Position numbers and translations under genes: made by a program
Shown: piece after piece, positions 6,732-14,593 of the stretch
Position numbering within the stretch: the first letter of the stretch is position 1
Layout: each line of letters begins with the position of its first letter
Source: CAYYYP01 sp964475985
Lineage (GTDB): Bacteria > Bdellovibrionota > UBA1018 > CAYHWW01
Assembly: GCA_964475985.1 (NCBI GenBank)
Contig: CAYYYP010000065.1
Span: 1-14,667 of the forward strand
DNA: 14,667 bases
Direction: 5' to 3'
The notes under the pieces: model-generated
The model's database searches: none
The model's input: the letters and a program-made list of their open reading frames with translations, nothing else
What the model was told of the DNA's origin: nothing

Positions 6732-8132
6732 ATGGCAAAAACTGTTTTTGAACAGCTCACTACCGATCAATCATACCTAGATCACAAGCGTGGCGCCCTA
6801 GCTCGCGCAAATACCATTTTAGCGACGTTGAACGCTCCGAAGCCGGCCCTGGCGGAAAATAAATCTTCCTACGACGAAGCCGTGAAAAAAGTTGGGGCGC
6901 TTCGCGGCCGTGATCTTTATTATCCCATTATCGGTTCGGGGGCGGGTTTTGGCCCCTTTGTTGAGCTTGGCGATGGCAGTGTAAAATTTGACCTCATCAC
7001 CGGAATTGGAGTTTACTTTTTTGGGCATGGCCATCCAGGCCTTACCGAAACTCTGTTCGACTCTACTTTTTCTGACATCATGCAGGGGAATTTAAGCCCA
7101 AGCACCGAGTACGCCAACCTTTTGGAAAACTTGATCGCGGCGACCGGGCCAAAAAGTCATTTGAAACATGCGTGGCTTACGACTTGCGGAGCCACGGCAA
7201 ATGAAATTGCTTTAAAAATTTTGCGACAAAAAAAATCACCGGCGTCTCGGCTTTTTGCCTTTAAAGATTGTTTTGCGGGGCGCACCACAGCCCTTCAAGA
7301 AATCACGGATAATCCGGCCTATCGTCAAGGACAACCAACCTACGGAGAAGTTAGCTATCTTCCTTACTTTGACGCCAAGAGTAAGCTTTCCCCACAATCC
7401 CAAGCAGAACAAGTTATCGCCCTCATGAAAGAAGAACTTCACCGTTATCCCGGAAAATTTTGCGCCTTGGAATTTGAATTAGTCCAGGGCGAAGGTGGTT
7501 TTCGTTTCGGTCCGCACGAATTCTGGGTGCCCATCCTAAAGGAGGCAAAAGCCGCAGGCCTCTATATATGGGATGACGAAGTACAAACGTTTGGCCGTAC
7601 CGGCGAAGTTTTTTGTTATCAGAAATTTGGTCTTGATGAATATGTCGACGTCGTCACCGTCGCAAAACTTTTGCAAACCGGCGCTGTGCTTTACACAAAA
7701 GATCTCAACCCTAAGGCCGGTTTGGTATCCGGCACTTTTGCCGGGTCCACTTTGTCTTTAAAAGCCGCAAGCTGGGTGCTTAAAACTTTGGAGAAGGATT
7801 TTGTGGGGCCTAAGGGTCGCGTCGCTGCCCTGGAAAAACAAACGCAGGATGCTTTTGCGAAGCTGAAGGCTTCACCCGTAGGCAAACACTTAGTGGATTA
7901 CACCACCGTAGGCGGAATGGTGGCATTTACAATCTGTGACGGCTCGCTTGAAAAAACCAAAAAATTCCTTTCAAACTTATTTGATTTAGGTGCCATCGCA
8001 TTTTTTTGCGGACATGGACCTTACCGCGTCCGGATGCTTCCTCCGTGGGGTGCGATCTCTGATGAACAATGGGCGAATGTTTTTTCTTTGATTCACAAAG
8101 CCCTGGAGAAGACGGCCGAAAGCGGGACCTAG
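6732..8132 (+). CDS. Class-III PLP-dependent aminotransferase (AstC/ArgD/lysine 6-aminotransferase type)
   Basis: A 466-residue protein (472 if the upstream ATG at 6714 is used). Class-III aminotransferases move the omega-amino group of ornithine-like substrates to 2-oxoglutarate. Family marks: phosphate-binding TTCGATANEIALK, the cofactor Asp in WDDEVQTFGRTG (Asp282), and the Schiff-base Lys312 in VAKLLQTG, followed by SGTFAGST. The DEVQT-FGRTG loop is one residue shorter than the common DEVQTG.GRTG. First gene of the operon with the M20 homologue, astA and astD, so the likely substrate is N2-succinylornithine (AstC role). Exact specificity cannot be read from sequence; the longer-than-usual length (AstC/ArgD about 405) makes a lysine- or ornithine-specific subfamily possible. 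The start was chosen for family-like MAKTVFEQ and the promoter position. Confidence 0.85.
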   Translation: MAKTVFEQLTTDQSYLDHKRGALARANTILATLNAPKPALAENKSSYDEAVKKVGALRGRDLYYPIIGSGAGFGPFVELGDGSVKFDLITGIGVYFFGHGHPGLTETLFDSTFSDIMQGNLSPSTEYANLLENLIAATGPKSHLKHAWLTTCGATANEIALKILRQKKSPASRLFAFKDCFAGRTTALQEITDNPAYRQGQPTYGEVSYLPYFDAKSKLSPQSQAEQVIALMKEELHRYPGKFCALEFELVQGEGGFRFGPHEFWVPILKEAKAAGLYIWDDEVQTFGRTGEVFCYQKFGLDEYVDVVTVAKLLQTGAVLYTKDLNPKAGLVSGTFAGSTLSLKAASWVLKTLEKDFVGPKGRVAALEKQTQDAFAKLKASPVGKHLVDYTTVGGMVAFTICDGSLEKTKKFLSNLFDLGAIAFFCGHGPYRVRMLPPWGAISDEQWANVFSLIHKALEKTAESGT

Positions 8133-8156
8133 CATTCTCAACGAAAGATACTCAAA

Positions 8157-9758
8157 ATGATGTCAGATGTTTCAGGTACTCCCCAAAATACGCCAAATCC
8201 AAAAACTGGCGCATCCACGACGAACACGATTGCTCCATCGCCAGTTTTTTCCTTTTTAAAAGAAGCGGAAAAGTTGATTGGAACGGACTCCACCTACACA
8301 AAAGGCAACGAGGCCGCTGCCGCCCAATGTGCATCGATTATGCGTTCCATGGGTTTTAAAGTTCAGTTACAGCCCGTCATGCATTCTTTCGATAGTGTCA
8401 GCAAACGCCAAGTCAATCTCATTGGTAGCCTTGGTGACCCTCTGGTGGACGGCACGACTAAACGTGGGCTGATGCTGACGGCTCATCTCGATACGGCGAG
8501 CCCCTGGGGCGAGGATGCTGCGTTACTCACTATCGAAAAAGATCGATTATCTGGACTAGGCACGGCTAACGCGAAATTGAATTTTTTATGCATCATCAAA
8601 GCTTGTGAAATCCTGAGGAATCGAATTTTTAAGCAACCGCTTTATGTCGTAGGGTTAGCCGGCGGAGAAATCGGGGCGTTTGGCGCAAAATTTTTGGTGA
8701 AATCCTACGCCGTAAATCCACGAGCCGTTGTGGTCGGTGAGCCTACGAACTTACAGGCCATTGCTCGTCACAAAAGTGTGATTTGGTACCGGGCGTCCTT
8801 AAGCTTTAGCCTTAAGGAAAGGGATGCGAAGGGATTCAATACCCGCATCGTTTTGAAAACGAAAAGTTTCGGCAATCACGCAGCCAACCCGGACCAGGAA
8901 AAGGATGCGTTTTTTGCTCTTGTAAGCGCGATGCAGGACATTCAAAATGCAAACTTCGACGTTCGATTGACGGAGCTGAAGGCCGGTGAACCGGGCCAAC
9001 GCATTTCCACCAACGCCATTGCCGAATTTTTCATTCCTACGAGTTCCTTTGAAGAGTTTAGGCGTTTTGCCGAAGAGACCTTGCTGCCAAAATTTTCTGC
9101 TCATTCACAAGATTCCCTATTCATTGAATACGGAGGCCTCGGTGAATCAGGCGTTCGGTTCCTGCCGCAAGATCTCATGATCGTGGTCCAAAAAATCATG
9201 GACCGACTGCAAAATAGTATTCATTCCATCGCGGCCGCTACGCAGACCATGTCCGATGCCTTAAGCGGCGCTGACCGGTTTTATCCCCATGGAACTACGG
9301 CGTGCTTGCTCATGGTGGACTCCGCCAGGCCTTCTTCGTTCCCGGGCACCCTTGATCTGGATTTTGAAGTCAGACTTCTGCCCTCCATGAACGTCGACGA
9401 TTTTGATAAAAAACTTCGCGATCAATGGAATCAATTGAGTGGAGAATTCCCGCAGTACAATTTGAAGATCATGCGCCAGGGGTTCAATCCGGGACTAGAT
9501 ATTGAAAACAGCCCCTTGCTTGATGCCGCTAAGGACCTCCTGGGTGAAGACACCAAGATTTCGGCTACGAGATCGGACGCCCAAAACTTCGTCGTGGGCG
9601 CAACGGCGGGCGTTTTTCACGCGGCAGCTTACGAAGTCGTGGCCTTTGGGCCTGGGTCACCGGACGTCAGTCACAAAAAAAATGAATTTGTCCCCGTCGA
9701 GCATTTAGATCGTGCCATCGAATTTTATATCGGGCTCATCGAGAGGCATTGTTTATGA
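8157..9758 (+). CDS. M20-family metallohydrolase homologue with degenerate active site
   Basis: A 533-residue protein of the ArgE/DapE/carboxypeptidase G2 fold, which normally removes acyl groups from amino acids using two zinc ions. Retained: His110 and Asp112 (AHLDT), Glu171, Glu195 (GEPT), His506 (SHKKNEF), a lid-domain GNHAANPD and the RLLPS strand. Changed: the zinc-bridging Asp of 'G.aDmK' is Asn138 (GTANAKLN), and the general-base Glu of 'DEE' is Gly170 (AGGEIG). Both codons read clearly. It is longer than ArgE (about 383), with a Ser/Thr/Pro-rich N-terminal tail of about 25 residues and inserts. Position between the aminotransferase and astA suggests the N-succinylglutamate desuccinylase slot (AstE role), but catalysis by the standard mechanism is doubtful; a binding or regulatory role is equally possible. 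Start: ATG 8157 or 8160. Confidence 0.85.
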   Translation: MMSDVSGTPQNTPNPKTGASTTNTIAPSPVFSFLKEAEKLIGTDSTYTKGNEAAAAQCASIMRSMGFKVQLQPVMHSFDSVSKRQVNLIGSLGDPLVDGTTKRGLMLTAHLDTASPWGEDAALLTIEKDRLSGLGTANAKLNFLCIIKACEILRNRIFKQPLYVVGLAGGEIGAFGAKFLVKSYAVNPRAVVVGEPTNLQAIARHKSVIWYRASLSFSLKERDAKGFNTRIVLKTKSFGNHAANPDQEKDAFFALVSAMQDIQNANFDVRLTELKAGEPGQRISTNAIAEFFIPTSSFEEFRRFAEETLLPKFSAHSQDSLFIEYGGLGESGVRFLPQDLMIVVQKIMDRLQNSIHSIAAATQTMSDALSGADRFYPHGTTACLLMVDSARPSSFPGTLDLDFEVRLLPSMNVDDFDKKLRDQWNQLSGEFPQYNLKIMRQGFNPGLDIENSPLLDAAKDLLGEDTKISATRSDAQNFVVGATAGVFHAAAYEVVAFGPGSPDVSHKKNEFVPVEHLDRAIEFYIGLIERHCL

Positions 9759-10825
9759 TCGTTGTACGCGAAGTTCAGGACTCTGACCTTGGTGGTCTTG
9801 AACACCTCTCCACCATGGCGGCGGAAAAGCACCCAGGTTTCTTAAACGTTCCCTCGGATACGGCGAGCTGGAAAGAACGCATTCGGCATTCTCAGGAATC
9901 GTTTGAAGGCAAAATATCGGGCCCCGAAAGCAAGTATATTTTTGTCGCCGAAGACCTTGCCGACCACACGATCCTTGGCGTGTCCATGATCAGTGGGCAA
10001 CATGGGACTCGGGAGAGTCCGCATTTTTACTTTCAGGTGGCTAACGAACAAAAATTCAGTGAGACCATAAATACCGGATTCATTCACGGTACACTTACGC
10101 TCCATACAGACACCGATGGGCCCTCAGAAATTGGTGGGTTGATCGTCGATCCAAAAGTAAGGAATTTGTCAGAGCAACGCATTGGGCGCCAGATTTCCTT
10201 TGTGCGATTTTTGTACGCCGGACTTTTCCGTGACCGCTTCAAAGAGAGGATTCACGCAGAACTTTTGCCGCCCCTTACTAAAAAGGGGAAATCTGCGATC
10301 TGGGAAGCCATCGGTCGTAGGTTTACGAATATGGATTATTGGGAGGCGGATTACCTTAGTTCAAAAAATAAGGAATTCATTCTTTCCCTTTTTCCGGCCG
10401 AAAAAATTTATGTGACTTTTTTGACGGCCGAAGCCCGTAATTCCATCGGCAAGGTCAGCAAAGATACCGAGCCCGTCATGCATATGCTGAAAAAAATCGG
10501 TTTTAAGTATGAGAACCAGGTGGACCCCTTTGATGGTGGTCCTCACTTGCAAGCAAATTTCAGCGATTTGATCCCCATTCAAAAATTAGCCCAATTAACC
10601 TACGCCGGCGACCTGGTGGAGCCTGCATTAGATCAGGACTTACCAGCTCACCATGCCGAGGGGCTTTTAACGGCAATGACGCCCGAAAAAAGGCGGCCTT
10701 TCAAAGCGATATCGGGAATCGCCAAAGTTGATTTGGAAGCTAAAAAAGTGCACTTTTCCGCACAAAAAGCCGCTCGACTTAAGCTTGCCCCAGGTGACGC
10801 CGTGGCATTTATGCCTTATTATTAA
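9755..10825 (+). CDS. astA: Arginine/ornithine N-succinyltransferase AstA
   Basis: A 356-residue GNAT-related acyltransferase that transfers succinyl from succinyl-CoA to the alpha-amino group of arginine or ornithine, the first step of the AST pathway. It aligns by eye to enterobacterial AstA (about 344 residues) along its length: start MIVVREVQDSDL, then EIGGLIVDP (residues 125-133), AELLPPLTKKGKSAIWEAIG and RRFTNMDYWEADYL, and FDGGPHL (259-265). The start is ATG 9755, which overlaps the upstream TGA in an ATGA junction with GAGAGG 8 nt before; a TTG at 9749 is a less likely alternative. The overlap implies translational coupling to the M20 gene. Its last codons form the 5' arm of a hairpin over the astD start. 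Confidence 0.93.
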   Translation: MIVVREVQDSDLGGLEHLSTMAAEKHPGFLNVPSDTASWKERIRHSQESFEGKISGPESKYIFVAEDLADHTILGVSMISGQHGTRESPHFYFQVANEQKFSETINTGFIHGTLTLHTDTDGPSEIGGLIVDPKVRNLSEQRIGRQISFVRFLYAGLFRDRFKERIHAELLPPLTKKGKSAIWEAIGRRFTNMDYWEADYLSSKNKEFILSLFPAEKIYVTFLTAEARNSIGKVSKDTEPVMHMLKKIGFKYENQVDPFDGGPHLQANFSDLIPIQKLAQLTYAGDLVEPALDQDLPAHHAEGLLTAMTPEKRRPFKAISGIAKVDLEAKKVHFSAQKAARLKLAPGDAVAFMPYY

Positions 10826-10830
10826 GGCAT
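10811..10830 (+). promoter_or_regulatory. Intercistronic hairpin spanning astA stop and astD start
   Basis: ATGCCTTA (10811-10818), loop TTAT (10819-10822), TAAGGCAT (10823-10830) form a perfect 8-bp stem, extendable by two G-U pairs. The 3' arm contains the astA stop codon (TAA 10823-10825) and the first two bases of the astD ATG (10829-10831). The stem would hide the astD start until a ribosome finishing astA unfolds it. No strong Shine-Dalgarno precedes astD. The palindrome is direct observation; the coupling role is inferred. Confidence 0.55.
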
Positions 10831-12370
10831 GGCACGACAATACCCTTCCCTCCTCTCTCCTAAAGGCAACTACATCGCAGGTTCTTTTCGCAGCCCTAAA
10901 GATCAAATGAAAAATATTGTGGGTCTATTGAGCATCAAAAGCCCGGCCGACTTTATGGATGATTTAGGTGAATTTCCATTTTCTTATTCCGATGTTGACC
11001 TCGCGGTCACCGCCGCCCGAGAAGGGTTTGAGCAATGGCGGAAAATTCCTCAGGCCGATCGCAATGAAGCGTTGCGCAAATATGCCGCCGAACTTAAACG
11101 CCTGGAACCGGTCCTTGCGGAGACGATGTCGCGCGAAGTTGGCAAACCGCTTTGGGAATCAAAACAAGAAGTCGCCACCATGATCAATAAAGTGGATGTC
11201 ACGCTTGCGGATGGCATGAAGACAGTACGGAATTATGAAATTCCCGGAATTATGAAAGGTACTTTAGGCGTATGTCGCTACAAACCCCATGGCGTGTTTG
11301 TCGTGCTAGGCCCCTTCAATTTTCCGGGGCATTTGGCCAATGGGCACATCATTCCCGCATTAGCGACGGGCAATGCCGTGATTTTTAAGCCTTCCGAAAA
11401 AGCACCTGGTACTGGCCAACTTATGGCCGAAGCATTTGCGTGCGCAGGCCTACCTCGCGGCGTATTTAACTTAGTGCAGGGCAATGGCGAAGTGGGCCGA
11501 AGGCTCGCAACCCATGAAGGCATCGATGGGATTCTTTTCACCGGCTCCTACGACGTAGGCCTTAAAATCAAACAAGATACCTTACAACATCACTGGAAGC
11601 TTTTAGCCCTTGAGATGGGCGGGAAAAATTCGTCCATCGTCCTTGAAGATAGTGATCTAGATTCGGCCATTTTAGAAGTGCTGGTTAGCGCCTTCATTAC
11701 ATGTGGCCAGCGTTGCTCGGCCACGAGCCGCGTCATGGTGCAGGACAAAATATTTGATGAGTTCCTGAAAAAATTTCATGACCGCGCCAAGGGATTCAAG
11801 ATAGGGCATCCACTCGATAATCCGTTCATGGGCCCGTTGGTCGACCAACCTGCGGTAGATAAATACCTTAAGTTTACTGGCATCGCGGAGCGAGAGGGCT
11901 GCGAAGTGATCATGCGTGGAAAACAGCTCGAATGCCCCGAGAAAGGTTTTTATGTCACGCCATCCATTTGTGTAGTTCAGGACAATGCATTGGGTGCCGT
12001 AAAAAAGAGCGTCTATCAGCAGAACGAAATTTTTGGGCCGAACGTCGCCCTTTATCGCGTAAGAGATTTGGATGAGGGCATCGTACTGGCCAATGCTACG
12101 CAATACGGTTTAGCGGCTGCCGTATTCACTAAGGATCACAAAAAGTTTGAATATGCGGCAGACGAGCTTCAGGTCGGTGTGCTGAACTGGAATCGTTCAA
12201 CCGTAGGGGCTTCCGCAAAGTTGCCTTTTGGTGGCGTTAAGCGAAGTGGAAATCACTTTCCTACGGCCGTGAGTGCGGCCGAGGCTTGCGTGTTTCCTCA
12301 GGCTTGCCTAGAAGTTGCAGAACCAATGACCGGTGATCAAGCTCCGCAATACCCGGGCCTTACGGATTAG
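10829..12370 (+). CDS. astD: N-succinylglutamate-5-semialdehyde dehydrogenase AstD
   Basis: A 513-residue aldehyde dehydrogenase that oxidises N2-succinylglutamate 5-semialdehyde to N2-succinylglutamate with NAD. Catalytic Cys296 lies in TCGQRCSATSR, general-base Glu262 in LEMGGKNSS, and the oxyanion Asn164 in GPFNFPGHLANGHIIPALAT, the last being an AstD-type signature. The C-terminal KLPFGGVKRSGNHFPTA also fits AstD. E. coli AstD is about 492 residues; the extra length is a longer N-terminal segment (MKNIVGLLSIKSPADFMDDL). It begins 3 bp after astA and is the last gene of the operon; its stop is only 4 bp from that of the opposing gene, with no recognisable terminator between. Confidence 0.95.
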   Translation: MARQYPSLLSPKGNYIAGSFRSPKDQMKNIVGLLSIKSPADFMDDLGEFPFSYSDVDLAVTAAREGFEQWRKIPQADRNEALRKYAAELKRLEPVLAETMSREVGKPLWESKQEVATMINKVDVTLADGMKTVRNYEIPGIMKGTLGVCRYKPHGVFVVLGPFNFPGHLANGHIIPALATGNAVIFKPSEKAPGTGQLMAEAFACAGLPRGVFNLVQGNGEVGRRLATHEGIDGILFTGSYDVGLKIKQDTLQHHWKLLALEMGGKNSSIVLEDSDLDSAILEVLVSAFITCGQRCSATSRVMVQDKIFDEFLKKFHDRAKGFKIGHPLDNPFMGPLVDQPAVDKYLKFTGIAEREGCEVIMRGKQLECPEKGFYVTPSICVVQDNALGAVKKSVYQQNEIFGPNVALYRVRDLDEGIVLANATQYGLAAAVFTKDHKKFEYAADELQVGVLNWNRSTVGASAKLPFGGVKRSGNHFPTAVSAAEACVFPQACLEVAEPMTGDQAPQYPGLTD

Positions 12371-12374
12371 TTGA

Positions 12375-14387
12375 TTATCTAAAACCGAGACTAATATCGA
12401 AGCTGTAACCTAGGCCTATGGGAGCCGCATACTGTTGGGCCTGCATCTGAGGTACGTAATACTGAGGTTGGGTGATGTACTGCGGCTGGGAAATATACTG
12501 ATACTGTTGCGGTACATACATTTGCGGCTGTTGAAGCTGGAACTGCGCCGGGAGCTGGCTTTGCGTGAACATATTTTGTTGATATGCGAGAGCTTGCGGC
12601 TGTTGCAAGAACGGCTGTTGTAAATATTGTTGCTGCATAGGTGGCTGCCCGAAGGAAAAGGCCATTGCGGGCGAGCGTAATGCACTTAGAGCCATATTTT
12701 GGTTCGCTAGGGCAATCTGCTGCTGTTGGTATTGTTGCAGTTGATATTGATATTGTTGTTGCTGGTACTGCTGTTGCTGAAATTGCAGTTGCTGGGGATG
12801 CGGCTGTTGCTGAAACTGCGCATTTTGCTGCTGTTGAAACGCCCATTGCTGCTGCTGTGGGCTTAGCTGATTGCCAAACGGTGAAAGCATCATATTAAGA
12901 TTCGTTGCGGGCGCATTTTGGAAAGCGTAGGCCGTTTGGGTACGGGCTTGCGCCTGCGTGCGTACGTTATATGCCATCTGATCGATGGGAGCAGCCAGTG
13001 TAGGATTTTGCAAATTTGCGGCGGTAAAGCCGGTCACGCGCGCAGCATCTTGCAGAAACCTTGCGTAGGATTGATCGCCATTTCTTGCTTGATTTGCCCT
13101 TGAAACCGCACCACCGATGGCACGCAACGCTTGGTTGCGGGCACGGTCATAGTTAGCGCCAGGAGTTTGGCCTGCGTAAGCCAATCGCTCTACTGCATTT
13201 TGTCTGCGCAAGAGGTCAGCATCGCGATTGCCCAGGCGCTGCGCCGCTTTAAGCACGTCATCGATCATAGCAAAACGTTTCATATTAAATTGAAGTGGGG
13301 TTTCCCGCTTTCTGGAAGCATGGCTTCTCACCCGGCGATCCGAGGAATCATCAAAATCATCGGAATCCAAATCTTCATCGCTATTTAAATTATCTTGTTC
13401 AATGCTTCGTACCGCGCGGGAAAGTGCCATCAGCTCATCGGCAATGCGGATCCTGATTTCTCGGTCCGTGCGCAGTGCTTCACTCAATCGCGTGAGCGCC
13501 GTTAACTTCTCTTGGGCTTCAGCGAGGGTAGTTACTCGGAGGTTTGAAACCCGTTCAAGCTCAGCCAATCTTTCGCGATTCTGACGCTCGGTAGCTTCTT
13601 GGGCAAAACGGTCTGCGATTTCCAGAAGCCTAGTTGAGCTATCTCCCATTTCGTCGCGGGCGAGATTGCGTAATCTTTCAATGGCGTCAGTGTTTCCTTG
13701 TTCGGCACTTTCACAGGCGGCAAGTTCTTGATGATGACGAACGCTCGCGCGACGTTCGGCTGCACTGATCCAGCGATGGCGAGAGGCTTTGACGCAAGAC
13801 TTATCTTCGCCCAAAACCGGGCTTTCTGCACAAAGATAAACATCACCGGAAGCATCTGGGGTAAGGCTTGCGGTTTGGTGATTCAATTCTTGTTCAAAAT
13901 AGCTGCTGACTTCTTGGCAGGCATATTGATCGTTTGCATCACGATTGCGCAAACAAAGTCCGTGGGTCTCCGCTTGGAAAGCTTGGTAACAGGCTTCGAA
14001 GGTATCGGGGGCGGTGCCGGCACGGGCGTAAATTTCAGTTTCGTATCTTTGGGATTCCGCCACTCGTTCGACGCGGCCTACTTTAAGAAAATCAAGGCAG
14101 CGTCTAGGTGCGTAACCATGAATTTCGATTTTAGGGCCGTTATCGCCATCAACGATTTCCATTGAAAACTCTCGGATGTACTCCCGGATACGGGTCACGG
14201 GGATGATGAGATTTGCTCCACCATTGTAGCTGGCTAGGGGGCGCGCAGGGTTGGGAGCCGGAGGCGTTTGACCAAGGGCGTGCCAGGTAATGCCCATGGA
14301 TAAGAGCATCGCCATGACTAAATATAGCTTATTTACGAAGTAACTTTCTTCACTGCGTTTCATGGCAGGGGTGATTTTAGCGTTCAT
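12375..14387 (-). CDS. Large exported protein with Gln/Tyr-rich C-terminal tail, function unknown
   Basis: A 670-residue protein, not recognised. Start ATG 14387 was chosen over TTG 14417 because AGGAG lies about 8 nt before it. Residues about 20-39 are a signal-type hydrophobic stretch (LYLVMAMLLSMGITWHALG) with likely cleavage before Gln40. Residues 40-230 hold seven cysteines, suited to periplasmic disulfides. Residues about 230-350 are charged and helical, possibly coiled coil. An acidic run (SDEDLDSDDFDDSSD) follows near 347-361, then another helical part. From about residue 510 the tail is dominated by Gln with Tyr, Pro and Met, e.g. QQQQYQYQLQQYQQQQ and repeated QPQY. It ends in GLGYSFDISLGFR. 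The tail resembles prion-like or aggregation-prone low-complexity sequence; surface, adhesive or predatory roles are speculation. Confidence 0.75.
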   Translation of the reverse strand: MNAKITPAMKRSEESYFVNKLYLVMAMLLSMGITWHALGQTPPAPNPARPLASYNGGANLIIPVTRIREYIREFSMEIVDGDNGPKIEIHGYAPRRCLDFLKVGRVERVAESQRYETEIYARAGTAPDTFEACYQAFQAETHGLCLRNRDANDQYACQEVSSYFEQELNHQTASLTPDASGDVYLCAESPVLGEDKSCVKASRHRWISAAERRASVRHHQELAACESAEQGNTDAIERLRNLARDEMGDSSTRLLEIADRFAQEATERQNRERLAELERVSNLRVTTLAEAQEKLTALTRLSEALRTDREIRIRIADELMALSRAVRSIEQDNLNSDEDLDSDDFDDSSDRRVRSHASRKRETPLQFNMKRFAMIDDVLKAAQRLGNRDADLLRRQNAVERLAYAGQTPGANYDRARNQALRAIGGAVSRANQARNGDQSYARFLQDAARVTGFTAANLQNPTLAAPIDQMAYNVRTQAQARTQTAYAFQNAPATNLNMMLSPFGNQLSPQQQQWAFQQQQNAQFQQQPHPQQLQFQQQQYQQQQYQYQLQQYQQQQIALANQNMALSALRSPAMAFSFGQPPMQQQYLQQPFLQQPQALAYQQNMFTQSQLPAQFQLQQPQMYVPQQYQYISQPQYITQPQYYVPQMQAQQYAAPIGLGYSFDISLGFR
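12400..12866 (-). repeat. Gln/Tyr-rich low-complexity coding segment
   Basis: This part of the exported-protein gene is dense in CAG, CAA and TAC/TAT codons, appearing on the + strand as runs of CTG/TTG. The units are irregular (QQQ, QQY, QPQY) rather than a precise tandem repeat, so it probably expands and contracts by slippage but is not a clean microsatellite. Frame is kept throughout. Confidence 0.7.
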
Positions 14388-14593
14388 GGGACACACTCCT
14401 ACGGATGAGAAAAGCAAGATGCAGGCCAGGGCTTTAAAAGGGTACAGGGGGCTTTAGACGCGGTCGAGAGGGAGCTAGGCGGCTGTATAAACGTTTATAG
14501 TTTACATGTGTCTACGGGTTAGACAGGCGGCGGGAGCGGGGTCGGGACCGGTGGACGGGGGCCGGGGGCCGGCACGCGGGCAGACTTGGGACC
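14388..14593. other. Upstream region of the exported-protein gene: leader, palindrome and G-rich stretch
   Basis: About 200 bp without a credible gene. Next to the ATG at 14387 is the AGGAG ribosome binding site (complement of 14396-14400). No strong sigma-70 pair was found reading toward the gene; a TAGACA/TATACA pair with a 19-bp spacer overlaps the palindrome at 14486-14499. From 14530 the + strand has G-tracts of 3-5 at 14532, 14538, 14544, 14557, 14564, 14578 and 14588. Loops between some exceed 7 nt, so a strict four-tract G-quadruplex is not met, but looser ones are possible. Confidence 0.4.
14486..14499. promoter_or_regulatory. Perfect 14-bp palindrome, operator-like
   Basis: TATAAACGTTTATA is its own reverse complement with a central CG. 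It sits 99-112 bp upstream of the exported-protein ATG. A related half-site, GTTTAC, follows at 14500-14505, so GTTTA-like words occur twice in one direction. The symmetry suits a homodimeric repressor or activator; no regulator is identifiable in the window. Confidence 0.35.

Noticed and set aside
12366..12395. Inverted repeat ATTAGT/ACTAAT across the astD and exported-gene stops as a terminator
   Set aside because: Six A/T-rich pairs with an 18-nt loop and no T-run; too weak to call.
12641..12898. 85-residue Ala/Val-rich + strand frame
   Set aside because: It is the complement of the Gln-codon-rich segment; the composition is a by-product of CAG/CAA runs read on the other strand.
13698..14165. 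155-residue + strand open frame inside the exported-protein gene
   Set aside because: Antisense to a continuous 670-codon frame with signal sequence and ribosome binding site; no recognisable domain.
14388..14417. TTG start at 14417 for the exported protein
   Set aside because: The ATG at 14387 has a clear AGGAG at proper spacing, which would lie inside the coding sequence if TTG were used.
14532..14590. Strict G-quadruplex
   Set aside because: Seven G-tracts exist but no four in a row have all loops of 7 nt or less, so only loose forms are possible.
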